Notes under the pieces: model-generated | Databases searched by the model: none | Told to the model about the DNA's origin: nothing | Seen by the model: only the letters and a program-made list of their open reading frames with translations | NCBI GenBank assembly: GCA_007123695.1 | Contig: SLGN01000220.1 | Location: 1 to 5,639 of the forward strand | From: Verrucomicrobiales bacterium | GTDB taxonomy: Bacteria > Verrucomicrobiota > Verrucomicrobiia > Verrucomicrobiales > DEV007 | Direction of reading: 5' to 3' | Length of the DNA stretch: 5,639 nt | Translations under genes and position numbers: made by a program | Shown: piece by piece, positions 1 to 5,639 of the stretch | How the letters are laid out: every line of letters starts with the position of its first letter | Position numbering within the stretch: position 1 is the stretch's first letter

Positions 1-89
1 AAATCTCTAGTGGGGAAAAATGCAAATAATGATCCTTGTTTTTTGCCACGAAGTCCCCGCATACTCGTATTGCCGTGGCGTTGGGCGGG

Positions 90-1715
90 CTAGGAGACAG
101 GGCACTGGTTGATTGACTTGAAGAAGTCGTTGCCCTTGTCATCGACGAGGATGAAGGCGGGAAACTTTTCGACTTCGATCTTCCAGACGGCTTCCATTCC
201 GAGTTCGGGAAAATCGAGGACTTCGACTTTGCGGATGTGGTTCTGGGCGAGAATCGCGGCGGGACCGCCGATGGAGCCGAGATAGAAGCCGCCATGCTTG
301 CGGCAGGCGTCGGTCACTTGCTGGCTGCGGTTTCCCTTGGCGATCATCACCATCGAGGCTCCATGGGACTGGAAGAGATCGACATACGGATCCATGCGGC
401 CCGCCGTGGTCGGACCGAAGGACCCGCTCGGCATTCCTTCGGGCGTCTTGGCCGGCCCAGCGTAGTAGACGGGAAATTCGCGGAAGTAGGAAGGGAGGTC
501 CTCGCCGCGCTCAAGCATCTCGCGCAGCTTGGCATGAGCGATGTCGCGGGCCACTATGATGGTGCCGGTCAGCTCGAGGGCAGTGGTCACGGGATATTTG
601 GAGAGAGTCTCAAGGGTGGCGCCCATGCCCTGGTTGAGATCGACGGGCACGCCATGGAACTGGTGGTCGCGCCATTTCTCGGGAATGTAGCGCCCGGGAT
701 TGGTCTCGAGCTGTTCTAGAAAGACGCCGTCTCTGGTGATCTTGGCCTTGGCCTGCCGGTCGGCGGAACAGCTCACGCCGAGCCCGACGGGGCAGCTCGC
801 ACCGTGGCGGGGAAGTCGAATGACTCTGACGTCGAGGGCGAAGTAGCGCCCTCCAAACTGGGCGCCGATGCCCACCTCGCGGGCCTTTTCGAGGAGAAGA
901 CGCTCCATTTCGACATCGCGGAAGGCTTGGGCGTGCGGGCTTCCTTCGGTGGGAAGGCCGTCGAGATAACGGGTCGAGGCGAGTTTGACGGTCTTGAGGG
1001 TCGCCTCGGCGCTGGTGCCCCCGACGACGAAGGCCATGTGGTAGGGCGGGCAGGCGGAAGTGCCGAGAGTGCGCATCTTCTCGACGGCCCATGCCACGAA
1101 GCGCTGCGGCGAGAGCAGCGCCTTGGTTTCCTGGTAGAGGAAGGTCTTGTTGGCCGACCCGCCGCCTTTGGTGATGAAGAGAAATTCGTACTGGTCGCCG
1201 TCGGTGGCGTAGAGCTCGATCTGGGCAGGGAGGTTGTCCCGGGTGTTGCTTTCCTCGAAGAGGCTGAGGGGCGCGAGCTGGGAGTATCGCAGATTTTCCT
1301 CTTGGTAGGTCTTCCAGATCCCGGCGGCGAGGGCTTCCTCGTCCCCTCCCCCCGTCCAGACGCACTGCCCCTTCTTGCCGATGACGATGGCGGTGCCGGT
1401 GTCCTGGCACATGGGGAGAATGCCGCGTGCCGCGATCTCGGCGTTGCGGAGGAGGGTGAGGGCGACGAGCCGGTCGTTGTCGGTGGCATCGGGATCGTCG
1501 AGGATCGCGGCGACCTGCCCGAGATGGGAGGACCGCAGCATGAAGGAAATGTCCTTGACCGCCTCGTTGGCGAGCCGGGTGAGGGTTTCGGGCGCCACCT
1601 TGAGGATCTCGCGGCCCTCGAACTCGACCACCGAGAGCCCCTCGGTCGTCACGAGACGGTATTCGGTGGAGTCGGGCGCGAGGGGGAAGGGTTTGTGGTA
1701 GGTGAAATCGCTCAT
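90..1715 (-). CDS. fumA: Fumarate hydratase, class I (iron-sulfur, FumA/FumB type)
   Basis: Interconverts fumarate and L-malate in the citric acid cycle, in the cytoplasm, using an oxygen-sensitive [4Fe-4S] cluster. The 541-residue protein resembles E. coli FumA/FumB (548 aa, from memory) almost end to end. The alpha catalytic domain runs from about residue 12 to 325 and the C-terminal fumarase beta domain from about 350 to 538. The three cluster cysteines are visible: C103 in PMCQDTG, C222 in SACPPYH and C316 in GVSCSADR, each two positions before its FumA counterpart. Other family blocks are [37 protein letters not shown] and SIGGPAA. The frame stays open 17 codons further upstream (to 1766), but the start at 1715 gives [12 protein letters not shown], which matches the family N-terminus; the upstream part is unrelated. 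No strong Shine-Dalgarno sequence precedes it. It is divergent from mgtE and looks intact. Function is very secure; which fum paralogue is less so. Confidence 0.96.
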   Translation of the reverse strand: MSDFTYHKPFPLAPDSTEYRLVTTEGLSVVEFEGREILKVAPETLTRLANEAVKDISFMLRSSHLGQVAAILDDPDATDNDRLVALTLLRNAEIAARGILPMCQDTGTAIVIGKKGQCVWTGGGDEEALAAGIWKTYQEENLRYSQLAPLSLFEESNTRDNLPAQIELYATDGDQYEFLFITKGGGSANKTFLYQETKALLSPQRFVAWAVEKMRTLGTSACPPYHMAFVVGGTSAEATLKTVKLASTRYLDGLPTEGSPHAQAFRDVEMERLLLEKAREVGIGAQFGGRYFALDVRVIRLPRHGASCPVGLGVSCSADRQAKAKITRDGVFLEQLETNPGRYIPEKWRDHQFHGVPVDLNQGMGATLETLSKYPVTTALELTGTIIVARDIAHAKLREMLERGEDLPSYFREFPVYYAGPAKTPEGMPSGSFGPTTAGRMDPYVDLFQSHGASMVMIAKGNRSQQVTDACRKHGGFYLGSIGGPAAILAQNHIRKVEVLDFPELGMEAVWKIEVEKFPAFILVDDKGNDFFKSINQCPVS

Positions 1716-1939
1716 TGCGGATCTAGGGAAGACAGAGTGCGGAAGCCGACCGGGTTCAGGGATCATCTCTTCCGCCCTAGCATTCCATCTTCGCTACCGG
1801 TTTGCAAATGCGGGCCGCTTCGCCTGCGGAGACTCCCCTTCTCCGACGCGGGGGGCTCCTTGAAGAAATCTTCAGGAAGCGTGACTTGCCGCTCCGTTGC
1901 GTGGGCGCATTCTTCCCGTCATTTCCAAGATTCATCGCG
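1716..1939. promoter_or_regulatory. Divergent intergenic region between fumarase and mgtE
   Basis: These 224 bases separate two outward-facing genes, so both promoters should lie here. That is inference from orientation: I could not find a convincing -35/-10 pair for either gene. The centre (about 1811-1860) is GC-rich and can form alternative small hairpins, for example CCGC 1815-1818 with GCGG 1826-1829, or GGAGA 1828-1832 with TCTCC 1840-1844. A separate inverted repeat lies at 1861-1874. The frame of mgtE is open back to 1802 and that of fumarase back to 1766, but neither extension looks like family protein. No M-box-like Mg2+ riboswitch is evident. Confidence 0.5.
1861..1874. repeat. Small inverted repeat upstream of mgtE
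   Basis: TGAAG at 1861-1865 is a perfect reverse complement of CTTCA at 1870-1874 across the 4-base spacer AAAT. If one T is bulged out, the stem extends to CCT/AGG. It lies 65 bases before the mgtE start and could be a regulator site or a leader hairpin. A repeat this short can also occur by chance. No T-tract follows it, so it is not an intrinsic terminator. Confidence 0.3.
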
Positions 1940-3286
1940 ATGAACAAGCCAAGTTCCCTCCTCGTCCAAGTCCGCACCATTCTCGCGGAGAAGAAATGGT
2001 CGGCTCTGAAACAGCTTGCCGAGAAGCTGGAGCCGTCGGAGCTCGCCTCCCTTTTCGAAAGGCTCGCGCCGATGGACGCGACCCTGCTCTTCCGGGGACT
2101 CCCCCGGGACTTGGCCGCAGACGTGTTCTCCTTCCTCGGGGACGAGGAGCAGCAGCGCCTGCTTCAGGAAATGACGGAACACGAAACCCGGACGCTGCTG
2201 GCGGAGCTCAGCCCCGACGACAGGACCGAACTCTTCGAGGAACTCCCTGCGGTGACGACGCAAAGGCTTCTGAATCTCCTTGCCGCCGACGACCGCAAGG
2301 AGGCCCTGATGCTTCTGGGCTATCCGAAGGACAGCGTCGGGCGCCTGATGTCGCCGGATTTTGCGACGATCCGTCCGGAGCAGACTGTCGCCGAAGCTCT
2401 GGAATCGATCCGGCGGCAGGCGCCCGTGACCGAGACCATCCAGGTCTGCTACGTGGTGGACGAGTCGGGAAAAATCCTCGACGACATCCGCCTCCGCCGG
2501 CTCATCCTTGCGGAGCCGGAGCGAAAGGTCTCGGATCTGATGGCCGGCGAGCCCGTGGTCCTTGGGGCTTTCGATCCCGAAGGCGTCGCCGTGAGCGAGA
2601 TGAAGCGGACGGGCTACTTCGCCCTTCCGGTGGTCGACGGGGATGGAAAGCTGCTCGGAGTCGTGACCGCCGACGACGTGCTCGACGTGGCCGTCGAGGA
2701 GGCGACCATCGACATCCACAAGGGCGGTGCAGTGCGTCCCCTCGACACCAGCCTGGCCGACGCGCGGGTGTTCGCGCTTTTCGCGCGCCGGGTGCCCTGG
2801 CTGATGATTCTCGTGTTCATGAACATCTTCTCGGGCGCGGGCATCGCTCATTATGAGGAACTCATCGAAGCGACCGTGGCGCTCGTCTTTTTCCTGCCCC
2901 TGCTGATCGACAGCGGAGGCAACGCTGGATCGCAGGCGGCCACTCTGGTGATCCGCAGCATGGCGCTGGGCGAGCTGAAGATGAGCGACTACGTCCGGGT
3001 CTTTCTCAAAGAGAGCAGGGTGTCCTTTTCGTTGGGCGCCGCGATGGCGGTGGCGGTGGCGGTGATCGGCTATTTCCGCGGCGGCCCGACGATCGCGTTC
3101 GTGGTTGCCTTGTCGATGGTGGTGATCGTGTTCGTCGGCAGCCTCATCGGAATGTCGCTGCCCTTCATCTTCACTAAACTGAAAATCGATCCGGCCACCG
3201 CATCCGGTCCGGTGGTGACTTCGCTGGCCGACATCATCGGAGTCCTGATCTACCTCGGCATCGCCGCCGCCATCATCGGCGTTTGA
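1940..3286 (+). CDS. mgtE: Magnesium transporter MgtE
   Basis: Inner-membrane Mg2+ channel, gated by cytoplasmic Mg2+ binding. The 448 residues match the usual family length of about 450. In order there are the helical MgtE N domain (about 15-128), two CBS domains (about 137-192 and 198-252), a connecting plug helix (about 252-275) and five predicted membrane helices (about 284-303, 308-326, 362-380, 383-411, 423-447). Signatures include DSGGNAGSQAATLVIRS at 324-340 and DPATASGPVVTSLADIIG at 417-434. D431 matches the pore aspartate D432 of Thermus thermophilus MgtE. Plug-helix acids D246, D249, E254 and D258 are kept, but the position equivalent to Thermus E258 is I257. The first CBS domain has the DDIRLRRL variant. 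The frame is open to 1802, but the start at 1940 gives a normal N-terminus; the added 46 residues would be arginine-rich and unlike the family. The ribosome binding site is weak. A phosphate transporter follows after 24 nt. Confidence 0.95.
   Translation: MNKPSSLLVQVRTILAEKKWSALKQLAEKLEPSELASLFERLAPMDATLLFRGLPRDLAADVFSFLGDEEQQRLLQEMTEHETRTLLAELSPDDRTELFEELPAVTTQRLLNLLAADDRKEALMLLGYPKDSVGRLMSPDFATIRPEQTVAEALESIRRQAPVTETIQVCYVVDESGKILDDIRLRRLILAEPERKVSDLMAGEPVVLGAFDPEGVAVSEMKRTGYFALPVVDGDGKLLGVVTADDVLDVAVEEATIDIHKGGAVRPLDTSLADARVFALFARRVPWLMILVFMNIFSGAGIAHYEELIEATVALVFFLPLLIDSGGNAGSQAATLVIRSMALGELKMSDYVRVFLKESRVSFSLGAAMAVAVAVIGYFRGGPTIAFVVALSMVVIVFVGSLIGMSLPFIFTKLKIDPATASGPVVTSLADIIGVLIYLGIAAAIIGV
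3047..3064 (+). repeat. Hexanucleotide tandem repeat (GCGGTG) x3 inside mgtE
   Basis: Three perfect copies of GCGGTG encode Ala-Val-Ala-Val-Ala-Val, residues 370-375 of MgtE, in the third predicted membrane helix. Gain or loss of a copy would keep the frame and shift the helix by two residues. It is most likely a by-product of GC-rich codon choice in a hydrophobic helix. Confidence 0.6.
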
Positions 3287-3302
3287 GGCATCTCGAACCG
3301 AC

Positions 3303-3306
3303 GGAG
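3303..3306 (+). promoter_or_regulatory. Shine-Dalgarno for the Na/Pi transporter
   Basis: GGAG sits 4 bases before the ATG at 3311, which is a short spacing. It forms half of the perfect 8-base palindrome GGAGCTCC (3303-3310), so the ribosome binding site could pair with itself between molecules. It supports 3311 as the start codon. Confidence 0.55.
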
Positions 3307-3310
3307 CTCC

Positions 3311-4930
3311 ATGGAAGTCTTCCGCATCGCCGCGGCCATCGTCCTGATCCTGCTCGGGATGCGCCATCTGCGAAAGGGGCTCGACCGCCTCTTCGGAGGC
3401 GGTCTGGTCGAGTGGATGAGGAGGCTCACCGCGAACCGCGCCAAGGCTTTTGCGGGCGGTCTCGTCGCCGGGGCGGTGGCGCCCTCGTCGACGACGATGG
3501 CGATGATGTCGGTGAGAATGCTCTCCGAGGCTTCCCTGCCGGCGGTCCGGATGCTCGCGGTGCTGCTGGGGGCAAACGTCGGAATCACCATGACGGTGCA
3601 GTTGCTGGCCTTCCGCCTCGACCAGTTCGCGCCGGCGTTGCTCAGCGCGGGCGGCGCCGCCTTTCTCTTCGTGGGTCGCCCCGTCCTGAAAGGCGCGGGA
3701 CAGGTTCTGCTGGCCTTCGGGCTAATCTTCCTCGCGATGCGCATGATCGGCGACGCATCGACGGCCCTTGCCGCCGCCGAGGGCGTCGCCGAACTCTTCG
3801 CCGCGCTCGGCGGATTCACCGTGCTGATCGCGCTCGGCACGGCAGCCCTTGCCGTTGTGCTGCAAAGCTCGACGGCCTCGGTGGCTTTGGGACTGGGTCT
3901 CGCACAAAGCGGCCTGCTCCCCTTTCCCGCCCTCGTCCCATGGGTCGTGGGGACCAACATCGGGACCGCGCTAACGATCCTGATCGCGGGATGGCCTTCC
4001 CTCGAGGGCCGGCGCATGGCGCTCGCCAATCTCTTGTTCCGGCTCTTCGGCGGAGGCGCCGCGCTGATCGCCGCGCCGCAGCTCGCGGCGCTCGGCACGG
4101 GCTTCTGGAGCGGCGACGCGACACGTTTCGCAGCCGACCTCCATACGGGCTTCAACCTTCTGCTCGGGCTTGCCGCCCTGCCTTTGCTGGGTCCGCTGGT
4201 CCGCCTTTGCGATTGGATCGTCGAGGCTCCGCCGGAGCAGGACGAGCCGCCGCTGCGACGTTCCCGGTTTTCCAAATCGATCCTTCAGAGCCCCGCACTC
4301 GCCCTTCACCACGCCACCCGGGAAATGAATCCGATGCTGGACGATCTCCGCCGGATGCTGAAGCTCTCGTGGGAGATCGGTTTCGAGAAGCGCTCGGAAA
4401 ACTTCGTGCGCATCGACAAGCTCCAAGAGGAAGTGGTCGCAACAGCCGAGGAGCTGGCGACCTACCTCGGGAAGATCGATCTCGACAGCCTCGACGACGG
4501 GGACAGCGTGTGGAAGACCCACTTGATCGACTATTCCCACGAGCTGGTCGCCACCGGCGTCGTGATCCGACGCGATCTGACGGACGCGGCGCTGCGGATG
4601 GCGGCGAAGGCGCCGGAGTTCCCGGACTCGGCACGCGACGAGCTGGAGAGCCTCTTTCGCGTGACGATGCTGCGCATGGAAAAGGCCACCTTGATCCTGG
4701 CATCGCGCGACCTGGCCGAGGCGCGGTCGTTCATCCGCGAAAAGGAGGAGATGAGCGCGCGGTGCCGACGCTGCCAGCGTCTCAACCAGCGTGCCGAAAT
4801 CGCCCCCGGCGAACCCGACTTCCGGCCCGGGCTCGTGGACCATCTCAACTGCCTGCGGCGGATCAACAGCCACATCACCTCGCTCGCCTACGCCATGGTC
4901 CCGCAGAAGGAGCCGGTTCTCCACGAATGA
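3311..4930 (+). CDS. Na+/phosphate cotransporter family protein with C-terminal PhoU-like domain
   Basis: Predicted inner-membrane protein of the NptA/YjbB type, which moves inorganic phosphate with sodium; direction (uptake or export) cannot be told from sequence. The 539 residues fit the family (E. coli YjbB is about 543, from memory). Residues 1-300 carry two inverted Na/Pi repeats. The first has VAPSSTTMAMM (56-66) followed by GANVGIT (87-93). The second has VLQSSTASVAL (183-192) followed by GTNIGTA (214-220). The usual Gln of the first QSS motif is replaced by P58, while Q185 is kept in the second. A charged linker (about 303-320) leads to a helical, soluble PhoU-like domain (about 325-530) with a CxxC pair at C485/C488. 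It starts 24 nt after mgtE on the same strand with no terminator between, so an operon is likely. Family assignment is secure; substrate is inferred. Confidence 0.9.
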   Translation: MEVFRIAAAIVLILLGMRHLRKGLDRLFGGGLVEWMRRLTANRAKAFAGGLVAGAVAPSSTTMAMMSVRMLSEASLPAVRMLAVLLGANVGITMTVQLLAFRLDQFAPALLSAGGAAFLFVGRPVLKGAGQVLLAFGLIFLAMRMIGDASTALAAAEGVAELFAALGGFTVLIALGTAALAVVLQSSTASVALGLGLAQSGLLPFPALVPWVVGTNIGTALTILIAGWPSLEGRRMALANLLFRLFGGGAALIAAPQLAALGTGFWSGDATRFAADLHTGFNLLLGLAALPLLGPLVRLCDWIVEAPPEQDEPPLRRSRFSKSILQSPALALHHATREMNPMLDDLRRMLKLSWEIGFEKRSENFVRIDKLQEEVVATAEELATYLGKIDLDSLDDGDSVWKTHLIDYSHELVATGVVIRRDLTDAALRMAAKAPEFPDSARDELESLFRVTMLRMEKATLILASRDLAEARSFIREKEEMSARCRRCQRLNQRAEIAPGEPDFRPGLVDHLNCLRRINSHITSLAYAMVPQKEPVLHE

Positions 4931-5002
4931 TCGGGGACGCTCCCGGAAGGACCGTATGCGAGGACGGCGGGAACGCGGGCGGTATTCTGCGAATTGCGTT
5001 GC

Positions 5003-5025
5003 TTTCGGACGCTCTGTCCGCGAAA
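5003..5025 (+). repeat. Stem-loop just upstream of the exported-protein start
   Basis: CGGAC 5006-5010 pairs with GTCCG 5016-5020 around the loop GCTCT. TTT 5003-5005 can then pair with AAA 5023-5025 across a two-base bulge; TTTCG with CGAAA is an alternative pairing. The structure ends 3 bases before the putative ribosome binding site and 11 bases before the ATG, so it could affect translation. The base after it is not a T-run, so it is not an intrinsic terminator. Confidence 0.4.
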
Positions 5026-5027
5026 CT

Positions 5028-5032
5028 AGGGG
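5028..5032 (+). promoter_or_regulatory. Shine-Dalgarno for the exported protein
   Basis: AGGGG lies 4 bases before the ATG at 5037. The surrounding bases closely resemble the start region of the Na/Pi transporter, with the same short spacing and the same CTCCATGGAA context. This and the signal peptide that follows decide the start. Confidence 0.5.
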
Positions 5033-5036
5033 CTCC

Positions 5037-5639
5037 ATGGAAATCCGGATCCGTATCGCCCTGTTCGTCGCGGCCCTACTCTTCGCCGCGCCCTCGGCTT
5101 GGGCGCAGATCAATCTCGAGCTCAAGCTCAGCCGAACCGTTTTCGTCGCCCACGAACCGATCACCGGGGAGCTCACGATCGTGAACCTCGCGGGGCGCGA
5201 CCTCATCTTCGGCGAATCTGGCGGGATCAACTGGCTCGACTTCTCCATCACCGACGGGCGCGGCAACCTCGTGACCCCGGTGCGCGGCCAGGCGAGCGAA
5301 CGCCCGATCGTCCTCGGCGCGGGCCAGACGCACAAGCACAAGGTGGTCATCAACAGCCGCTATCCGATGGCGAACATCGGCACCTACCGGGTCAAGGCCA
5401 GCGTCCACTTCCCGCAGATCAACCGTGTCTTCGAAGCCAAGCCCGTCACCGTGCAGGTGACCGAGGGCCAGCCCATGTGGAGCCAGATCGTGGGGGTTCC
5501 GCAGGGGCACCCCGACGCCGGCACCTACCGGGAGTTCTCCTTGATGACCTACTACCACGGAGCCCGCTCGCGGGCGCTCTACTTCCGGTTGCGCGACAGC
5601 ACCTCGGGAATGGTCTTCCGCACGTACTCCCTCGGCGAT
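5037..5639 (+). CDS. Exported protein of unknown function, 5' part (runs off the window)
   Basis: The frame opens with ATG at 5037 and has no stop through the last base, giving 201 codons of an incomplete protein. Residues 1-23 form a classic Sec signal peptide: charged MEIRIR, a hydrophobic core LFVAALLFAAP, and a signal peptidase I site after AWA (cut before Q24). There is no lipobox cysteine. The mature part alternates hydrophobic and polar residues as beta strands do. Residues 24-142, with VFVAHEPITGELTIVNLAGRD, DFSITDGRGN and GTYRVKASVHF, resemble an Ig-like or BsuPI-type beta sandwich in pattern only. A second, also strand-rich block follows from about 145. It is therefore probably periplasmic, outer-membrane-associated or secreted. 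I do not recognise the family and assign no function. It is on the same strand as the phosphate transporter, 106 nt downstream. Confidence 0.82.
   Translation, partial: MEIRIRIALFVAALLFAAPSAWAQINLELKLSRTVFVAHEPITGELTIVNLAGRDLIFGESGGINWLDFSITDGRGNLVTPVRGQASERPIVLGAGQTHKHKVVINSRYPMANIGTYRVKASVHFPQINRVFEAKPVTVQVTEGQPMWSQIVGVPQGHPDAGTYREFSLMTYYHGARSRALYFRLRDSTSGMVFRTYSLGD

Larger units (their letters stand above)
4931..5036 (+). other. Short intergenic gap before the secreted-protein gene
   Basis: These 106 bases hold no gene I can support. I see no hairpin followed by a T-run after the phosphate-transporter stop, so read-through into the next gene is possible. A TTGCTT hexamer at 4999-5004 lies 17 bases before GAAACT, but the match to a sigma-70 promoter is poor and would leave almost no leader. 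Confidence 0.4.

Noticed and set aside
1..44. AT-rich left tip as a mobile-element or island boundary
   Set aside because: It is too short, with no direct repeat, integrase or tRNA nearby. Low GC alone is ordinary for an intergenic stretch.
45..79. Inverted repeat GCCACG / CGTGGC downstream of fumarase, possible terminator
   Set aside because: The 6-bp stem has a 23-base loop, and on the fumarase strand it is followed by an A-run, not a T-run. It does not fit an intrinsic terminator. The nested ATAC/GTAT palindrome at 61-70 is too short to interpret.
1716..1766. 17-codon N-terminal extension of fumarase
   Set aside because: Homology to FumA starts at the Met at 1715; the added residues do not resemble a family N-terminus.
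1802..1939. 46-codon N-terminal extension of MgtE
   Set aside because: The frame is open, but the added residues are Arg/Pro-rich and unrelated to MgtE; the ATG at 1940 gives the normal family length.
804..1943. Long plus-strand frame of 379 codons opposite fumarase
   Set aside because: It is antisense to a clearly conserved enzyme, resembles no known family, is rich in Gly/Glu/Arg, and runs into the mgtE start. It is a product of GC-biased third positions.
1919..3367. Minus-strand frame of 482 codons covering all of mgtE
   Set aside because: The His/Asp/Arg-rich translation is typical of the reverse complement of a GC-rich membrane-protein gene. mgtE itself has full domain evidence.
3283..5184. 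Plus-strand frame of 633 codons overlapping the Na/Pi transporter
   Set aside because: It starts at a TTG, is extremely Arg/Pro/Gly-rich and has no domain. The overlapping frame encodes the recognised transporter.
3971..5353. Minus-strand frame of 460 codons across the transporter end and exported-protein start
   Set aside because: It crosses two supported plus-strand genes and has low-complexity basic composition and no family signature.
5076..5558. Minus-strand frame of 160 codons opposite the exported protein
   Set aside because: The opposite frame has a signal peptide, a Shine-Dalgarno and strand-like periodicity; this one is Asp/His/Val-rich shadow sequence.

Overview
This is a GC-rich bacterial chromosomal segment with ordinary housekeeping and ion-transport content. 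The strong G/C preference at third codon positions opens long spurious frames antisense to every real gene. The gene set (a two-domain class I fumarase, an MgtE magnesium channel, a PhoU-tailed Na+/phosphate transporter and a Sec-exported beta-rich protein) suits a Gram-negative-type heterotroph. My weak guess is Verrucomicrobiota or a relative, but no rRNA or marker gene here settles it.

Layout: (1) Positions 1-89 are a short, partly AT-rich flank beyond the end of the fumarase gene, with no gene and no convincing terminator. (2) Positions 90-1715, minus strand, encode a complete iron-sulfur fumarate hydratase with all three cluster cysteines. (3) Positions 1716-1939 are a divergent intergenic region that should hold the promoters of both flanking genes. 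It contains small inverted repeats but no recognisable Mg2+ riboswitch. (4) Positions 1940-3286, plus strand, encode MgtE. (5) Positions 3311-4930, plus strand, encode a Na+/Pi cotransporter-family protein that begins 24 nt after mgtE, so the two are probably co-transcribed. (6) Positions 4931-5036 are a short gap with a stem-loop just before the next start. (7) From 5037 to the right edge is the beginning of an exported protein of unknown function, open through the last base.

Functionally, the mgtE-Na/Pi pair joins magnesium entry with sodium-coupled phosphate movement, an arrangement that could balance Mg2+ and its main intracellular counter-anion. The fumarase is divergently oriented and looks metabolically unrelated.

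I found no CRISPR array, mobile element, tRNA or rRNA, phage gene or defence system. The points most worth a second look are a Gln-to-Pro replacement in the first of the two Na/Pi signature motifs, a Glu-to-Ile replacement at a Mg2+-sensing position of the MgtE plug helix, the mgtE-Na/Pi pairing itself, and the unclassified secreted protein at the right edge. I do not see evidence for a clearly new biological system.
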